From NCBI RefSeq assembly GCF_022213955.1, contig NZ_JAKNTW010000035.1, positions 62,001 to 126,000 of the forward strand: a DNA stretch of 64,000 bases, read 5' to 3'. The translations under genes and the position numbers were made by a program. Positions within the stretch are counted from its first letter, which is position 1, and every line of letters begins with the position of its first letter. Shown piece by piece: positions 1 through 9,718 of the stretch. This DNA is from Dolomitihabitans soli. GTDB taxonomy: Bacteria > Actinomycetota > Actinomycetes > Streptosporangiales > Streptosporangiaceae. The notes beneath the pieces were generated by a model. The model was not told the DNA's origin, made no database searches, and saw nothing but the letters and a program-made list of their open reading frames with translations.

Positions 1-157
1 CCCGGCTCGGCGGGTGAACGGGCCGGACCGGTTCATGGCCGCCCGGCTCGGCGGGTGAACGGGCCGGACCGGTTCATGGCCGCCCGGCTCGGCGGGTGAA
101 CGGGCTGGACCCGGTGTCGCCCGGCTCGTGGCCGGACCCGGTCCATGGCCGCCCGGC
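1..157. repeat. 41-bp tandem repeat, about 3-4 copies, degenerate at the right
   Basis: Copies at 1-41 and 42-82 are identical; a third begins at 83 and drifts from about 105, and a partial fourth from about 120 ends at the stop codon of the next gene. Each copy begins CCCGGCTCGGCGGGTGAAC and carries GGTTCATGGCCG. The array may continue left of the window. A unit of 41 is not a multiple of three, so it is unlikely to be selected as coding sequence. Confidence 0.9.
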
Positions 158-1309
158 TCAGGACATGATCGGGTCGGCCAGGTGGTGTTCCAGCAGGTGG
201 TCGACCACGTCGGCGGGCCGCCCGCGCTTGTCGTGAGCGGCCCGTTGGCGTGCCGCCCCGGTGCCGGCGGCGCGGAGCCGATCGCAGGCTGTCCGCGCCA
301 GGTCCAGGTCGCCGGTCTCCGCCAGGGCCGGCCCGATGTGCCGCAGCAGGCCGTCCACCAGTTCGCCGGCGGGCCGCAACTCGCCGCTGATCACGTCGAC
401 GCCGTGCCCGTCCAGACCGTCGCGCGCCGCCCGCCAGTAGGCCGCGCGCAGCAGTTCGGCCGGGAACCGGGGACCGGGATCGCCGTCCTCCACCCTGGTC
501 AGGGACACCGTCACCAGCGCCCGCACGATGAGCGCGAGCAGCGCGGACTCCCCGGCGGTGGCCGGCACGTCGGCCACCCTGACCTCCAACGTCGGAAACC
601 GCGTGGAGGGCCGCACGTCCCAGAAGATCGTCCCCGGATCCACCAGGGCCCCGCTCCCGGTCAGCGCGCCGACCAGCGCATCGAACTCCGCCAGTGACGC
701 GAAGTACGGCGGCGGCCCCGCCACCGGCCACTTCCCCCAGGTCAGGGTTCGCCAGCAGGCGTATCCCGTGTCACGGCCCGCCCAGAACGGCGAGTTGGCC
801 GTCATCGCCACCAGCACCGGCAGCCACGGCCGCAGGTGATTGCCGACCAGCACGGCCCGCTCCCGGTCGGGCAGGTGGACGTGGACGTGCCCCGCGCAGA
901 TGCTCTGCTCGTCGTGCAGCGCCCGGTAGTTGGCGATCCCCACCCCGTACCTGGGGTCCTCGGTGATCGGCGGCGGGACGATCTCGCCCAGCACCGGCGT
1001 CCCCGAGGCGACCACGGCCAGCCCCACCCCCCGGGCCGCCTCCGCCACCGCCGACCGCAGCCTCCGCAACTGCTCCGCCAGCTCCGCGATCCCCGCGCAC
1101 GGCGTCGTCTTGGCCTCCACCTGAAAGCGGGTGATCTCGGTGCACACCTGCTCGCCCAGCTCCAGGCTCGCCCGTTCGACCACTTCGTCCGCCCGGGGCA
1201 CCACCTCCCGGGTAGCCGGATCGACGACCAGATACTCCTCCTCAACCCCCATCAGCGGACAAGTCGCATCAAAAGGAACCGGTTCCGCCGGTTTCACGGT
1301 CGTCGTCAT
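158..1309 (-). CDS. Carboxylate-amine ligase, GCS2/YbdK family
   Basis: ATP-grasp-like ligase of the glutamate-cysteine ligase type 2 family, expected to join the carboxylate of glutamate or a similar acid to an amine; the true substrate of most actinobacterial members is unknown. Seen: the family start MGVEEEYLVVDP near residue 20, the paired histidines in CAGHVHVHL, and WDVRPSTRFPTLEVRVADVP near residue 240. The 383 residues match the usual 370-390. The ATG at 1309 follows GGGAG at good spacing; a GTG five codons upstream at 1324 is the alternative. No gshB or ergothioneine genes lie nearby, so a thiol-pathway role is unsupported. Confidence 0.9.
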   Translation of the reverse strand: MTTTVKPAEPVPFDATCPLMGVEEEYLVVDPATREVVPRADEVVERASLELGEQVCTEITRFQVEAKTTPCAGIAELAEQLRRLRSAVAEAARGVGLAVVASGTPVLGEIVPPPITEDPRYGVGIANYRALHDEQSICAGHVHVHLPDRERAVLVGNHLRPWLPVLVAMTANSPFWAGRDTGYACWRTLTWGKWPVAGPPPYFASLAEFDALVGALTGSGALVDPGTIFWDVRPSTRFPTLEVRVADVPATAGESALLALIVRALVTVSLTRVEDGDPGPRFPAELLRAAYWRAARDGLDGHGVDVISGELRPAGELVDGLLRHIGPALAETGDLDLARTACDRLRAAGTGAARQRAAHDKRGRPADVVDHLLEHHLADPIMS

Positions 1310-1603
1310 CTCACTCCCTGGCACGCTCCGGTCAGCTGGAAATCCTCGCCGCCAGACGGCTGATCCCCGCCCGTCACGCTACCGATCTTCCGGCTTCCGA
1401 AAGCTCGAATCCCCGTCCCCGCCCGAGCATTTCCGAAAGCCCGACGAACCGCCATTCCCCCGCACCAAGAAAGCACGCGGCACCAAAGAAGACGGCCGAC
1501 GGCCGAGCCGAAACGGCGCTCAGGCACCCACACCTGAGAAGCGTCGGCGACGGGGCCGCCACCATCGACGGCGAGCGGCCACGAATCGGGCCTGCCGTAT
1601 CTC
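1310..1603. other. Intergenic stretch, no gene seen
   Basis: About 290 bases upstream of the ligase gene. It is poorer in G+C than its neighbours around 1380-1500 and has no frame with convincing codon use. It presumably holds the ligase promoter, but I cannot name the boxes. Confidence 0.4.
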
Positions 1604-1774
1604 TCAGGCGGGAAGCGTGCGTGTCTCAGCGTTGGCGGTGACCTCGTCGAAGACGCCGAGCTCGGGGAGCAGCCGGGCGGCCTGCTCGGCCTCGTGCCCC
1701 ACGAACACGGGGCTCACCGCATGGCCGCTCATCGAGACGATGGTCGCACCGGCGAATCTGAGGATGCCGGACAT
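1604..1774 (-). CDS. Small hypothetical protein, 56 residues
   Basis: A short reading frame that starts ATG at 1774 with MSGILRFAGATIVS and ends in TLPA before TGA at 1604. Nearly all its codons end in G or C, which is typical of true genes here and is the main reason to list it. It has no recognised domain and no clear Shine-Dalgarno. It lies divergent from the MFS gene, about 58 bp away, so it could be a small regulator or a remnant of a longer gene. An internal ATG at codon 15 is another possible start. Confidence 0.45.
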   Translation of the reverse strand: MSGILRFAGATIVSMSGHAVSPVFVGHEAEQAARLLPELGVFDEVTANAETRTLPA

Positions 1775-1831
1775 TCCCGTCTAGGGAAATCTCCCAATGT
1801 CATCCGCCCCTCACCTTGGCATCGTGGCCCC

Positions 1832-3049
1832 ATGACCGAAACGGTACAAGCCGCTCCTCCTGGCCCGATAATCACTCGGCCGCTGGCGATGATGATGACC
1901 GCGTCCGTCGGCGGGATGACGAGCTTCTACCTGCTGCTCTCCGTCGTCCCCCTGTACGCCGCCGCTGCCGGGGGCGGTGGCGTCGGGGCGGGACTGGCGA
2001 CCGGCGCGATCATGCTGTCCACCGTGCTGATGGAACTGGCCGTGCCCCGGCTGGTGGCCGCGTTCGGCTACCGGGCGGTCATGGCCGCCGGTCTCGTCCT
2101 GCTCGGCGTCCCCGCGCTGGGCCTGCTGGTGACCTCCTCGCTGCCCGCCGTACTGATCGTGTGCCTGGCGCGCGGCGCGGGGCTCGGCATCGTGGTCGTG
2201 GTCGGCACCGCCCTCACCGCGGAACTGGTGCCCGCCGCCCGCCGCGCCGAAGGTCTCGGCGTGTACGGCGTGGCCGTCGGCGTCCCGTCGGTCGCCGGGT
2301 TGCCGCTCGGCCTGTGGATCAGCGACGCGTTCGGCTACGGGCCGGTGTTCGCCGCGGGGGCGGTCCTCCCGGTGCTGGTCCTGCTGGCCGTCGTCGGCCT
2401 GCCGTCGACCCGGACGCCCCGGACGCCCGGGGTGCCCCGGACGGTGCGGACGGGGGGAACGCTCTGGCCACGTGGTCTGGCACGGCCGGCGTTGATCTTC
2501 TCTGCGGTCACGCTGGCCGCCGGGGTCGTCGTCACCTTCCTGCCGCTCGCGGTGCCCAGGGAGTCGTTGCACCTGGCCACGGCTGCCCTGTTCGCGCAGT
2601 CGGCCGCCACGCCGATCGCCCGCTGGTGGGCGGGCCGGGCCGGTGACCGGCACGGGTCGTCCCGGTTGCTGCTGCCGGGCATGGCGGCCGCCGCGGCGGG
2701 CATGGCCGCGCTCGTGTGGGTGAGCCTGCCGCCGGTGGTGATCGCCGGGGCGGCGCTGTTCGGCGCCGGGTTCGGGATCCTGCAGAACGTCACGCTGGCG
2801 ATGATGTTCGAGCGGGTGCGGCGGCAGGATTTCGGCAGGGTGAGCGCGCTGTGGAACCTCGCCTACGACGCGGGGATGGGCGCCGGGGCGCTCGGCATGG
2901 GATTCCTGCTCGCCGCCTCCGGCTACCCGCTCGGGTTCGCCCTCACCGCCGCCGTGCTGGTGGCCGCCCTGGTCCCCGCCTGGCTGGACCGGCGCGCGCA
3001 CGCCGGGCTCCACGAGCGAGCCCGGCGTGCCGGTGAGGCGGCGGGCTAG
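1832..3049 (+). CDS. MFS transporter, drug-efflux-like
   Basis: A 405-residue integral membrane protein with about twelve hydrophobic segments, beginning MTETVQAAPPGPIITRPLA. The layout (short N-terminus, two six-helix halves, basic loop around residue 210) fits the major facilitator superfamily, closest in style to YfcJ/AraJ-type efflux carriers. The substrate is unknown. The ATG at 1832 starts the first clearly transmembrane frame; upstream in-frame codons are not protein-like. No good ribosome site precedes it, and a short inverted repeat GGGAaatcTCCC lies at 1784-1795, so a leaderless or regulated start is possible. Its stop overlaps that of the next gene. Confidence 0.85.
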   Translation: MTETVQAAPPGPIITRPLAMMMTASVGGMTSFYLLLSVVPLYAAAAGGGGVGAGLATGAIMLSTVLMELAVPRLVAAFGYRAVMAAGLVLLGVPALGLLVTSSLPAVLIVCLARGAGLGIVVVVGTALTAELVPAARRAEGLGVYGVAVGVPSVAGLPLGLWISDAFGYGPVFAAGAVLPVLVLLAVVGLPSTRTPRTPGVPRTVRTGGTLWPRGLARPALIFSAVTLAAGVVVTFLPLAVPRESLHLATAALFAQSAATPIARWWAGRAGDRHGSSRLLLPGMAAAAAGMAALVWVSLPPVVIAGAALFGAGFGILQNVTLAMMFERVRRQDFGRVSALWNLAYDAGMGAGALGMGFLLAASGYPLGFALTAAVLVAALVPAWLDRRAHAGLHERARRAGEAAG

Positions 3050-3444
3050 GAGCGGACCCGGCGCAGTCCCATGTACTGGAACTCGGCGATCCCGCCGACC
3101 AGCAGCGCCTGGGCGACGATGAACGCGATGCCCAGCGGGTTGGGGTCGAGCCAGCCGGTGAACAGTACGGCGATGCTGTCGACCGCCCAGAGCGCGTTGA
3201 TCGCGATGAGGGTCCAGACGCCCGCCCTCGGCGGCACCGGCCTGGAGGCCAGATAGGCGACGAAAGCGGCGATGGGCAGCAGGATGATCCCGACCCAGCG
3301 GACGAACGGCGTCGGCAGACTCATCAGGTCACCGAGCGGTCCCGCGGCGGCGGTCATGAGGACCCCGAAAGCGCCGCAGAGCACGGCGTCCACCCACAGG
3401 GCGCGGATCAGCGGAGAGGTGCGAGGTAGGGCGATGGCGGTCAT
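3046..3444 (-). CDS. Small four-helix membrane protein
   Basis: A 132-residue protein with four hydrophobic segments (about residues 15-35, 47-65, 75-95 and 103-122) and a basic C-terminus GLRRVRS. I recognise no specific family; the size and spacing recall small DUF-type integral membrane proteins near transport genes. The start ATG at 3444 follows GGAGAA. It converges on the MFS gene and the two stop codons share bases (3046-3049), so the genes end back to back with no terminator space. Confidence 0.75.
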   Translation of the reverse strand: MTAIALPRTSPLIRALWVDAVLCGAFGVLMTAAAGPLGDLMSLPTPFVRWVGIILLPIAAFVAYLASRPVPPRAGVWTLIAINALWAVDSIAVLFTGWLDPNPLGIAFIVAQALLVGGIAEFQYMGLRRVRS

Positions 3445-3513
3445 CGGTTTCTCCTTTCGACCTCCTCAGCACACCGCCTCACCCACTGCCACCTGCAGAC
3501 ATGTCACTGCCAT

Positions 3514-4788
3514 TCACTGCCAGTTCTCGCTGCGAAGGTCGTCGGCGACGAGTTTCGCGGCGGCGTTCTGCCAGTTGTAGAGCGTGCGTTCGGGAACATG
3601 CCGGGCGAACCAGTCGAACGCCTGCCGCTCCACCGGGTCGAGCAGGTCCCGGCTGGCACCCCGCCGGTAGGGACGCAGGCCACGGACATAGGGGAAGAAG
3701 AGGACGTTGTAGTAACGCCACTCCTCGCTGGTGCCGAACTCGCCGTCGCGTGGCCTGAGCCGCTGGATGCTGTCCAGCAGCAGGCGCTTCAACTCCGAGG
3801 CCCGTTCCAGCGGGCTGTCGCCGGTGACCTGCTTGTCGATCACTGGCAGGTTCGCCAGCGGGCTGCTGGCGAGCTTCCCCAGATCGCCGTAGTTGGCCAG
3901 GGCGCGCCGCGTCAGCCGTACGAACTCGGTGTCGTCGAGGGGCGGTGGGCCCTCCTCGCGGCGCGGCAGCGCCTCGGACGTCGCCCGCAACTCGGCCCGC
4001 TCCCGGCGCATCGCGGGGGCGCCGGGGAAGGCCACCCGGTCGAGCAGCCGATGCACGGGACCGGCGAGCGTCTGTACGGCGACGGCCACCGCGATCACCC
4101 CGAAGAGCAGCGCGACCAGCGCGAAGGACGGCTCGCCCAGCGCCATCGCCAGTGCGACCTGACCTCCCGAGGCCATCGCCACGACCACGGCTCCCAGCAG
4201 CGAGCGCGCCATGTCCGCCCAGAGCGCCTCGCCTGCCCGGTGTGCGTTCGACATGGCGATCGCCACCCCGAGCAGGGCCATGTCCAGGTCGATGGCCAGG
4301 AGCAGGGTCAGATCGCGTGGCCCGAACAGCAACGCCGCGCCGAGCCCGAAGAACAGCGTGGCCACCGCCGCCAGCCACCACACCCGCGCGGGCCTGTCCA
4401 GCACCAGCAGTATGAGCGCGCCCGCCAGCGGGGCCAGCAGCAGCACCTTGACCGCGGTATCCCCGCCGCCGGAGACCGCCAGCCAGCCGATCGCCACCAG
4501 CGAGACCGGCGCCAGCCCCCACGACCACACCCGCTCCAGCCGCTCCCGTCCGGGGACCAGCGCCAGCGCCGCCCCCGTCCACAACACCACCGGCAGGCAG
4601 ACGAGCACCGTCTCCACCCGGCCGAGCGCCTCCGGCCTCCCCGGCAGCGCGGCGACGGCGAGTGCCAGGGCGTAGACCAGGATGCCCAGCCCGGCACGGC
4701 GGGACCTTCGCTCGCCCGGCTCCCGCCCGATGACATAGAGGCCCAGCCACCAGGTGAACCCGAACACGACCCCGACCACGTAGACCAC
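3514..4788 (-). CDS. Polytopic membrane protein with a soluble C-terminal domain
   Basis: About 424 residues. The first 270 hold roughly nine hydrophobic helices starting VVYVVGVVFGFTWWLGLYVI; the last 150 are soluble and charged, with PPPLDDTEFVRLTRRALANY, then EEWRYYNVLFFPYVRGLRPY and a tail ending RSENWQ. I do not know this family, although a membrane sensor is plausible. The frame is open upstream through the antisense of the TetR gene, but that part is arginine-rich shadow, so I place the start at GTG 4788 near the first helix; a GTG three codons later is equally possible. It follows the TetR gene on the same strand after 107 bp. Confidence 0.7.
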   Translation of the reverse strand: MVYVVGVVFGFTWWLGLYVIGREPGERRSRRAGLGILVYALALAVAALPGRPEALGRVETVLVCLPVVLWTGAALALVPGRERLERVWSWGLAPVSLVAIGWLAVSGGGDTAVKVLLLAPLAGALILLVLDRPARVWWLAAVATLFFGLGAALLFGPRDLTLLLAIDLDMALLGVAIAMSNAHRAGEALWADMARSLLGAVVVAMASGGQVALAMALGEPSFALVALLFGVIAVAVAVQTLAGPVHRLLDRVAFPGAPAMRRERAELRATSEALPRREEGPPPLDDTEFVRLTRRALANYGDLGKLASSPLANLPVIDKQVTGDSPLERASELKRLLLDSIQRLRPRDGEFGTSEEWRYYNVLFFPYVRGLRPYRRGASRDLLDPVERQAFDWFARHVPERTLYNWQNAAAKLVADDLRSENWQ

Positions 4789-4895
4789 CCTGCGAGGGTA
4801 CCGATCGCTGCGTCGGACGGAATGACCACTCTCCGGCCGGTTCGCCTGCCCGCGGCTCCCCACGGCCCTCGACGGCCGGTTGCCCGACGGCCGCT

Positions 4896-5561
4896 CTACG
4901 GCCGGTCGTTCCGCAGTGCCTTCAGGCCGGCGGCGACCACCGTGAGGTTCCGTTTCATCGTCGGCTCGAACGGTAGGCACGCGGCGGCCAGGTCGGGGTC
5001 CTGGGCGTAGAGTTCGGCCAGCGCGCTGGAGGGGTTGGCGACGGGGTAGAGCATGCCGGCCATCCCGATCGCCGCCACGAGCAACTCGCCCCCTTCGTCG
5101 CCGGTCAGATCGGGATGCGCCTTGGTGATCTGGGCGCCGAGCTCCGTGACGACGCCCATCACGGTGCGCTTGAAGGCGCGGGCGGCGGGCACCGAGATGT
5201 TGTGCTCCAGGTTGGTGGCGGTATGGCTGAGGAGGTCGCAGAAGAGCGGCCGGGCCGCCAGCGTCTGCGTCAGCGCGTCGATGACCTCGGCCGGCGCGGT
5301 GGCCTCGCGCAGCCGTACGGTGACCGCGTCCGCCCACTCCCGCCAGCCCTCGGCGGCGAGTTCGAGGTAGATCTCCTCGCGGGTCCCGAAGTAGCGCACC
5401 ACGTTGGACTTCGCCAGCCCGACGGTCGTCGCGACGCCGCCCAGGCTGACGTTGCGCACTCCGGACCGCAGGGCCAGTTCGCGGGCGGCGGTGAGGATCG
5501 CCTCGCGGCGCTGCTGCTTGTGCTCGGGCCGCCTGGCCCGGCGGAATGCCGGCTCGGTCAT
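4896..5561 (-). CDS. TetR/AcrR family transcriptional regulator
   Basis: 221 residues. The N-terminal helix-turn-helix is clear: REAILTAARELALRSGVRNV, then VATTVGLAKSNVVRYFGTRE at about residues 43-62. The C-terminal ligand domain is of the TetR_C type with a hydrophobic core. It is transcribed away from the aldehyde oxidoreductase operon, and the 112-bp divergent promoter carries a multi-half-site inverted repeat (5585-5631). It is therefore the likely autoregulated repressor of the operon, released by an aldehyde or related ligand; that role is inferred from position. The start ATG at 5561 is the first in frame. Confidence 0.9.
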   Translation of the reverse strand: MTEPAFRRARRPEHKQQRREAILTAARELALRSGVRNVSLGGVATTVGLAKSNVVRYFGTREEIYLELAAEGWREWADAVTVRLREATAPAEVIDALTQTLAARPLFCDLLSHTATNLEHNISVPAARAFKRTVMGVVTELGAQITKAHPDLTGDEGGELLVAAIGMAGMLYPVANPSSALAELYAQDPDLAAACLPFEPTMKRNLTVVAAGLKALRNDRP

Positions 5562-5584
5562 GTCCCCGTCAGCATAAGGGCGGA

Positions 5585-5631
5585 GTTAACAGAATGGCGT
5601 CCTCTTGTTAAAGCAACAACGTTCTGTTAAC
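5585..5631. promoter_or_regulatory. Three-half-site TetR-type operator over the pao promoter
   Basis: GTTAACAGAA (5585-5594) is an exact reverse complement of TTCTGTTAAC (5622-5631), 27 bp apart. Between them TTGTTAAAGCAACAA (5605-5619) gives a third element sharing TGTTAA. A possible -35 TTGTTA (5605-5610) with TAACGT (5628-5633) 17 bp downstream would put the promoter inside the operator. Confidence 0.75.
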
Positions 5632-5673
5632 GTCCCTGACTGCTGGAACGAACCTCACGGACGGAGCGAACGC

Positions 5674-6177
5674 GTGGTCGAGATACATCTGCGGGTGAAC
5701 GGGGTCACCAGGTCGCTCGACCTCGAACCCTGGGTCAGCCTGCTGGACGCGCTCCGCGAGCGGCTCGATCTCACCGGCACGAAGAAGGGCTGCGACCAGG
5801 GCGCGTGCGGGGCCTGCACGGTGCTGGCCGACGGCGAGCGGATCAACTCCTGCCTGGCCCTGGCCGTGCAGTACGCCGGCCGTGAGATCACCACGATCGA
5901 GGGCGTCGCCCATCCGCTGCAGGCCGCGTTCGTGCGCCACGACGGTCTCCAGTGCGGCTACTGCACCTCGGGGCAGATCTGCTCCGCCCTCGCCATGCTG
6001 GCCGAACACCGCGCGGGCGCGCCGAGCGCGGTGACCGGGGATCCGGCCGCGACCGGCGTCGAACTGTCCCGCGCGGAGATCGCGGAACGGATGAGCGGCA
6101 ACCTGTGCCGCTGCGGCGCCTACAACGGAATCGTCAGCGCCATCCAGGAGGTCGCCGAGATGGAGACCGCGCGATGA
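5674..6177 (+). CDS. paoA: Aldehyde oxidoreductase, [2Fe-2S] subunit (PaoA/YagT type)
   Basis: Small electron-transfer subunit of a xanthine-oxidase-family molybdoenzyme, 167 residues. The plant-type cluster is bound by Cys in [13 protein letters not shown] (residues about 39-51) plus SCLALA; the second, helical cluster is bound by QCGYCTSGQ and [11 protein letters not shown]. The GTG start at 5674 follows GGAG by seven bases and removes an unlikely N-terminal extension. The gene overlaps the next by ATGA. Order 2Fe-2S, FAD, Mo subunit is that of paoABC (yagTSR) rather than xdhABC of fused types. I see no Tat signal, unlike E. coli PaoA, so the enzyme may be cytoplasmic. Confidence 0.9.
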   Translation: MVEIHLRVNGVTRSLDLEPWVSLLDALRERLDLTGTKKGCDQGACGACTVLADGERINSCLALAVQYAGREITTIEGVAHPLQAAFVRHDGLQCGYCTSGQICSALAMLAEHRAGAPSAVTGDPAATGVELSRAEIAERMSGNLCRCGAYNGIVSAIQEVAEMETAR

Positions 6178-7169
6178 GACCGTTCACCTACCTCAGGGCT
6201 CCCGACGTCGCGACGGCGGTTCGCGCGATCTCGGCCGAGCCCGGCGCGAAGTTCATCGGCGGCGGCACGAACCTCGTCGACCTGCTGCGCGAGGACATCG
6301 AGCAGCCCGGCACGGTCATCGACATCACCGGCCTCCCGCTGACCGGGGTCGAGGAACTGCCCGACGGCGGGATCCGGATCGGCGCGCTGGTCCGCAACAG
6401 CCACCTCGCGGCGCACCGGCTGGTCACGACCCGATATCCGATGCTGTCCCAGGCGATCCTCTCCGGCGCCTCGCCGCAACTGCGGAACATGGCGACGACC
6501 GGCGGAAACCTGCTGCAACGCACCCGCTGCCTCTACTTCTACGACGGCGCCGCCGCCTGCAACAAGCGGGAGCCGGGCAGCGGCTGCGACGCGATCGGCG
6601 GGTTCAACCGTCAGCACGGCGTCCTCGGGGTGAGCGACGACTGCCTGGCGACCCACCCCTCGGACATGTGCGTGGCGCTGGCCGCGCTCGACGCCACGGT
6701 GGAGACGCGGAGCGAGCACGGTGTGCGGCGGATCCCGCTGGTCGACCTGCACCGGCTGCCCGGCACGACACCGCACCGTGAGACCGTGCTCGCCGCCGAC
6801 GAGTTGATCACCGCGATCGAGCTGCCGCCGCCGCCTTCCGGGGCCGTCTCGCGCTATCGCAAGGTCCGCGACCGAGCCTCCTACGCCTTCGCCCTGGTCT
6901 CCGTGGCCGCCGTCCTCAAGGTCAGGGACGGCAGCGTGAGCACCGTACGGCTGGCCCTCGGCGGTGTCGCTCCCAAACCGTGGCGGGCCTACGCGGCGGA
7001 GCGGGCACTGCTCGCGGCGCCGGCCACCGAGGAGTCGTTCACGCGAGCGGCCGAGGCCGAGCTGACCGCCGCGACCGCCCGGCCGGGGAACGCGTTCAAG
7101 ATCGAGCTGGCCCGCCGCACCATCGTGGCGACGCTGCGGGACCTGCTCGCCGAGGGGAGCGCGGCATGA
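6174..7169 (+). CDS. paoB: Aldehyde oxidoreductase, FAD subunit (PaoB/YagS type)
   Basis: 331 residues. The N-terminal FAD-binding motif [12 protein letters not shown] (about residues 29-40) and the central [14 protein letters not shown] are typical of the CO-dehydrogenase flavoprotein family. The insert with cysteines in [28 protein letters not shown] and [12 protein letters not shown] matches the extra [4Fe-4S]-binding loop known in PaoB, so electrons probably run Mo, 2Fe-2S, FAD with an added 4Fe-4S site. Start and stop overlap both neighbours by four bases (ATGA), implying one translationally coupled unit. Confidence 0.9.
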   Translation: MRPFTYLRAPDVATAVRAISAEPGAKFIGGGTNLVDLLREDIEQPGTVIDITGLPLTGVEELPDGGIRIGALVRNSHLAAHRLVTTRYPMLSQAILSGASPQLRNMATTGGNLLQRTRCLYFYDGAAACNKREPGSGCDAIGGFNRQHGVLGVSDDCLATHPSDMCVALAALDATVETRSEHGVRRIPLVDLHRLPGTTPHRETVLAADELITAIELPPPPSGAVSRYRKVRDRASYAFALVSVAAVLKVRDGSVSTVRLALGGVAPKPWRAYAAERALLAAPATEESFTRAAEAELTAATARPGNAFKIELARRTIVATLRDLLAEGSAA

Positions 7170-9469
7170 CCGACGTCCAGACACGCGAGCTGCCCGCGGG
7201 CCGGACCACCGGCCGGAACGTCGGCCGGCCGATCGACCGCGTCGACGGCACGGCCAAGACCACCGGCGCGGCCCGTTACGCGGCGGAATATCCCTACCCC
7301 GGCCTCACCCACGCCGCGCTGGTCCACGCCACGATCAGCCGGGGCCGGATCACCAGCGTCGACACCGCGGAGGCGGCCGCCGTGCCCGGCGTGCTCGCGG
7401 TGATCACTCATCTGAACGCGCCGGCGATGAAGCCGCCGCCGCCGGTGAGCCCGCTGAACCTGAGCACCCTCGTCTCGGGGACCACGGTCAACTATCTCAA
7501 CACCGACGAGGTCCACTGGGACGGCCAGCCGGTGGGCGTGGTCGTCGCGGAGACCCGGGAGGCCGCGTTGCGGGCGGCGGCGCTGGTCCGGGTCGGCTAC
7601 CGGGAACTCCCCGCCACGGTCGACTTCGCCGCCGGTCAGGGCGACGCCCGGCCGGAGAAGAGCAGCCCGATTCAGCCGGGCGCGGTGGCCAAGGGCGACG
7701 CGGCGGCCGCGATCGCGGCGGCGGCCGTGTCGGTGGACGTGCGATACACCACTCCGCCGCACCACCACAACGCGATCGAGCCGCACGCCACGACGGCCGT
7801 CTGGGACGGTGACCGGCTGACCGTCCACGAGGGATCGCAGAGCATTGCCTGGATGCGCAGCCATCTCGCGTTGAGGTTCGGGGTTCCGGCGGCCGGCGTC
7901 CGCGTGATCTCGCCGTACGTCGGGGGCGCGTTCGGCGGCAAGGGGATGGTCTGGGCGGGCACGGTTCTCACCGTGCTGGCGGCTAGGGTGACCGGCCGGC
8001 CGGTGCGGCTGGCGCTCACCCGGGAGGGCGTCTACCGCACGGTCGGCGGGCGTACCCCGTCGGCGCAGCGCGTCGCGCTGGGCGCGAGCGCGGACGGCGC
8101 GCTGACCGGGCTGATCCACACCAGCGTGACCCGTACCGGCCGGGTCGGCGGCATGCCCGAGCAGGTGACCTCCGCCTCCCGGCACCTCTACGACGTCCCG
8201 AACATCACGCTCCAGCAGGCCACCGTGCCGCTGGACCTGCTGTCCAACACGGCCATGCGCGCGCCCGGCGAGTCGATCGGGACCTTCGCGCTGGAGGCCG
8301 CGATCGACGAGCTGGCCTGCGAGCTGGACATGGATCCGATCCTGCTGCGGATGCGGAACGAGCCGGCCCGCGACCCGGTCGACGGCAAGAGGTTCGCGCA
8401 CCGCATGCTGCGCGAGGCGTACGCGCTCGGCGCGGAGCGGTTCGGCTGGCCGGAGCGCACGCCGCGGCCCGGCTCGATGCGCGACGGGAAGTGGCTCGTC
8501 GGCATGGGCGTCGCCACCGCCTACCACCCGTCGTGGCAGTTCTCCGCCAACGTCACCGTACGGCTGGCCGCGGACGGGACCGTGGTGGTGCGGTGCGGCT
8601 TCCACGAGATGGGCATGGGCGGGGCGACCGCGCAGGCGCAGATCGCCGCCGACGCGCTCGGCGTGCCGTTCGAGGCGGTGCGTGTGGAGTACGGCGACTC
8701 CGACCTGCCCACCGGGCCCGCCGCCGGCGGTTCGGCGCAGACCGCCAGCGTGGCCGCCGGGCTGCTGGCCGCCTGCGAGAAGCTGAAGCGCTCCGTGCTC
8801 GCGCTGGCCAGACGGTCGGGCGACTCGCCGTTGCGGGGACGGCGGCCGCACGACCTGCAGGCGCGGGACGGCGGCCTGTGGGCCGGGGCCTCCGGTCCGG
8901 GCGAGACTTACGCCGCGATCCTCGGCCGGGCCGGCCGTGCGTCCGTCGAGGCCCGCGTCGGGTCCGACACCCGCGCGGGGGAGATCCTGGGACAGGCCAA
9001 GTTCATCGCCAAGTTCCTGCGTGACCGGCGGCGATGGGTGAAGGCCGCGTGCGGGGCGCAGTTCTGCGAGGTGCGGGTCGACTCCGACACCGGCGAGGTG
9101 AGGGTGTCGCGCTGGGTCGGGTCGTTCGACGTGGGCACGGTGATCAACGCGAAGACGACCGCCGGCCAGCTTCGCGGGGGCATCGTGATGGGCATCGGCA
9201 TGGCGTTGTCCGAGGAGACCCTCCTCGATCCGCGCACCGGACGCATCATGAACCCGAACCTGGCCGAGTATCACGTGCCCGTGCACGCCGACATCCCGCC
9301 CATCGACGTCCACTACCTGAACGAACCCGATCCGACCATGCCCCTGGGCCTGATCGGGGTGGGAGAGGTGAGCATCACCGGCGTCGCCGCGGCCATCTCC
9401 AACGCCGTCTACCACGCGACCGGCAAACGTGTCCGCGACCTGCCCATCACCCTGGACAAGCTGCTGTGA
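7166..9469 (+). CDS. paoC: Aldehyde oxidoreductase, molybdenum-cofactor subunit (PaoC/YagR type)
   Basis: Catalytic subunit, 767 residues, near the usual 730-770. It starts with the pattern [20 protein letters not shown], then the Moco-binding glycine runs [17 protein letters not shown] (about residue 250) and [14 protein letters not shown] (about 520). The catalytic glutamate lies in [15 protein letters not shown] near the C-terminus. Expected reaction: water-dependent oxidation of aldehydes to acids; substrate range is not readable from sequence. No paoD/xdhC insertion chaperone lies next to it, so maturation must rely on a gene elsewhere. Confidence 0.9.
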   Translation: MTDVQTRELPAGRTTGRNVGRPIDRVDGTAKTTGAARYAAEYPYPGLTHAALVHATISRGRITSVDTAEAAAVPGVLAVITHLNAPAMKPPPPVSPLNLSTLVSGTTVNYLNTDEVHWDGQPVGVVVAETREAALRAAALVRVGYRELPATVDFAAGQGDARPEKSSPIQPGAVAKGDAAAAIAAAAVSVDVRYTTPPHHHNAIEPHATTAVWDGDRLTVHEGSQSIAWMRSHLALRFGVPAAGVRVISPYVGGAFGGKGMVWAGTVLTVLAARVTGRPVRLALTREGVYRTVGGRTPSAQRVALGASADGALTGLIHTSVTRTGRVGGMPEQVTSASRHLYDVPNITLQQATVPLDLLSNTAMRAPGESIGTFALEAAIDELACELDMDPILLRMRNEPARDPVDGKRFAHRMLREAYALGAERFGWPERTPRPGSMRDGKWLVGMGVATAYHPSWQFSANVTVRLAADGTVVVRCGFHEMGMGGATAQAQIAADALGVPFEAVRVEYGDSDLPTGPAAGGSAQTASVAAGLLAACEKLKRSVLALARRSGDSPLRGRRPHDLQARDGGLWAGASGPGETYAAILGRAGRASVEARVGSDTRAGEILGQAKFIAKFLRDRRRWVKAACGAQFCEVRVDSDTGEVRVSRWVGSFDVGTVINAKTTAGQLRGGIVMGIGMALSEETLLDPRTGRIMNPNLAEYHVPVHADIPPIDVHYLNEPDPTMPLGLIGVGEVSITGVAAAISNAVYHATGKRVRDLPITLDKLL

Positions 9470-9718
9470 CGCCGCGCACCGGCAACCGGGCCCAGCCGGG
9501 GAGCGTGCGCACCACGGTACGGCGGACGCCAGGTCGCCGGGGGGTGGACGGTCGGCTTCCGGCCGCCACCGCACGGTCCGGCGGGCGCCGCGCCGACGGG
9601 GGAGACGGCGGCCGGTCGGCACCGGGGTGCGCTTCGCCCGGGGCGGCGGGGCCAGTGGATCGGTGAGCGGCTGGGAGGAAGTGGAACAGGGCCACGGCCG
9701 GCCCGGGGGCTGGGGGTG

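Noticed and set aside
3598-5010. Glutamine/arginine-rich 470-residue frame on the plus strand
   Set aside because: Antisense shadow of the membrane protein and TetR gene.
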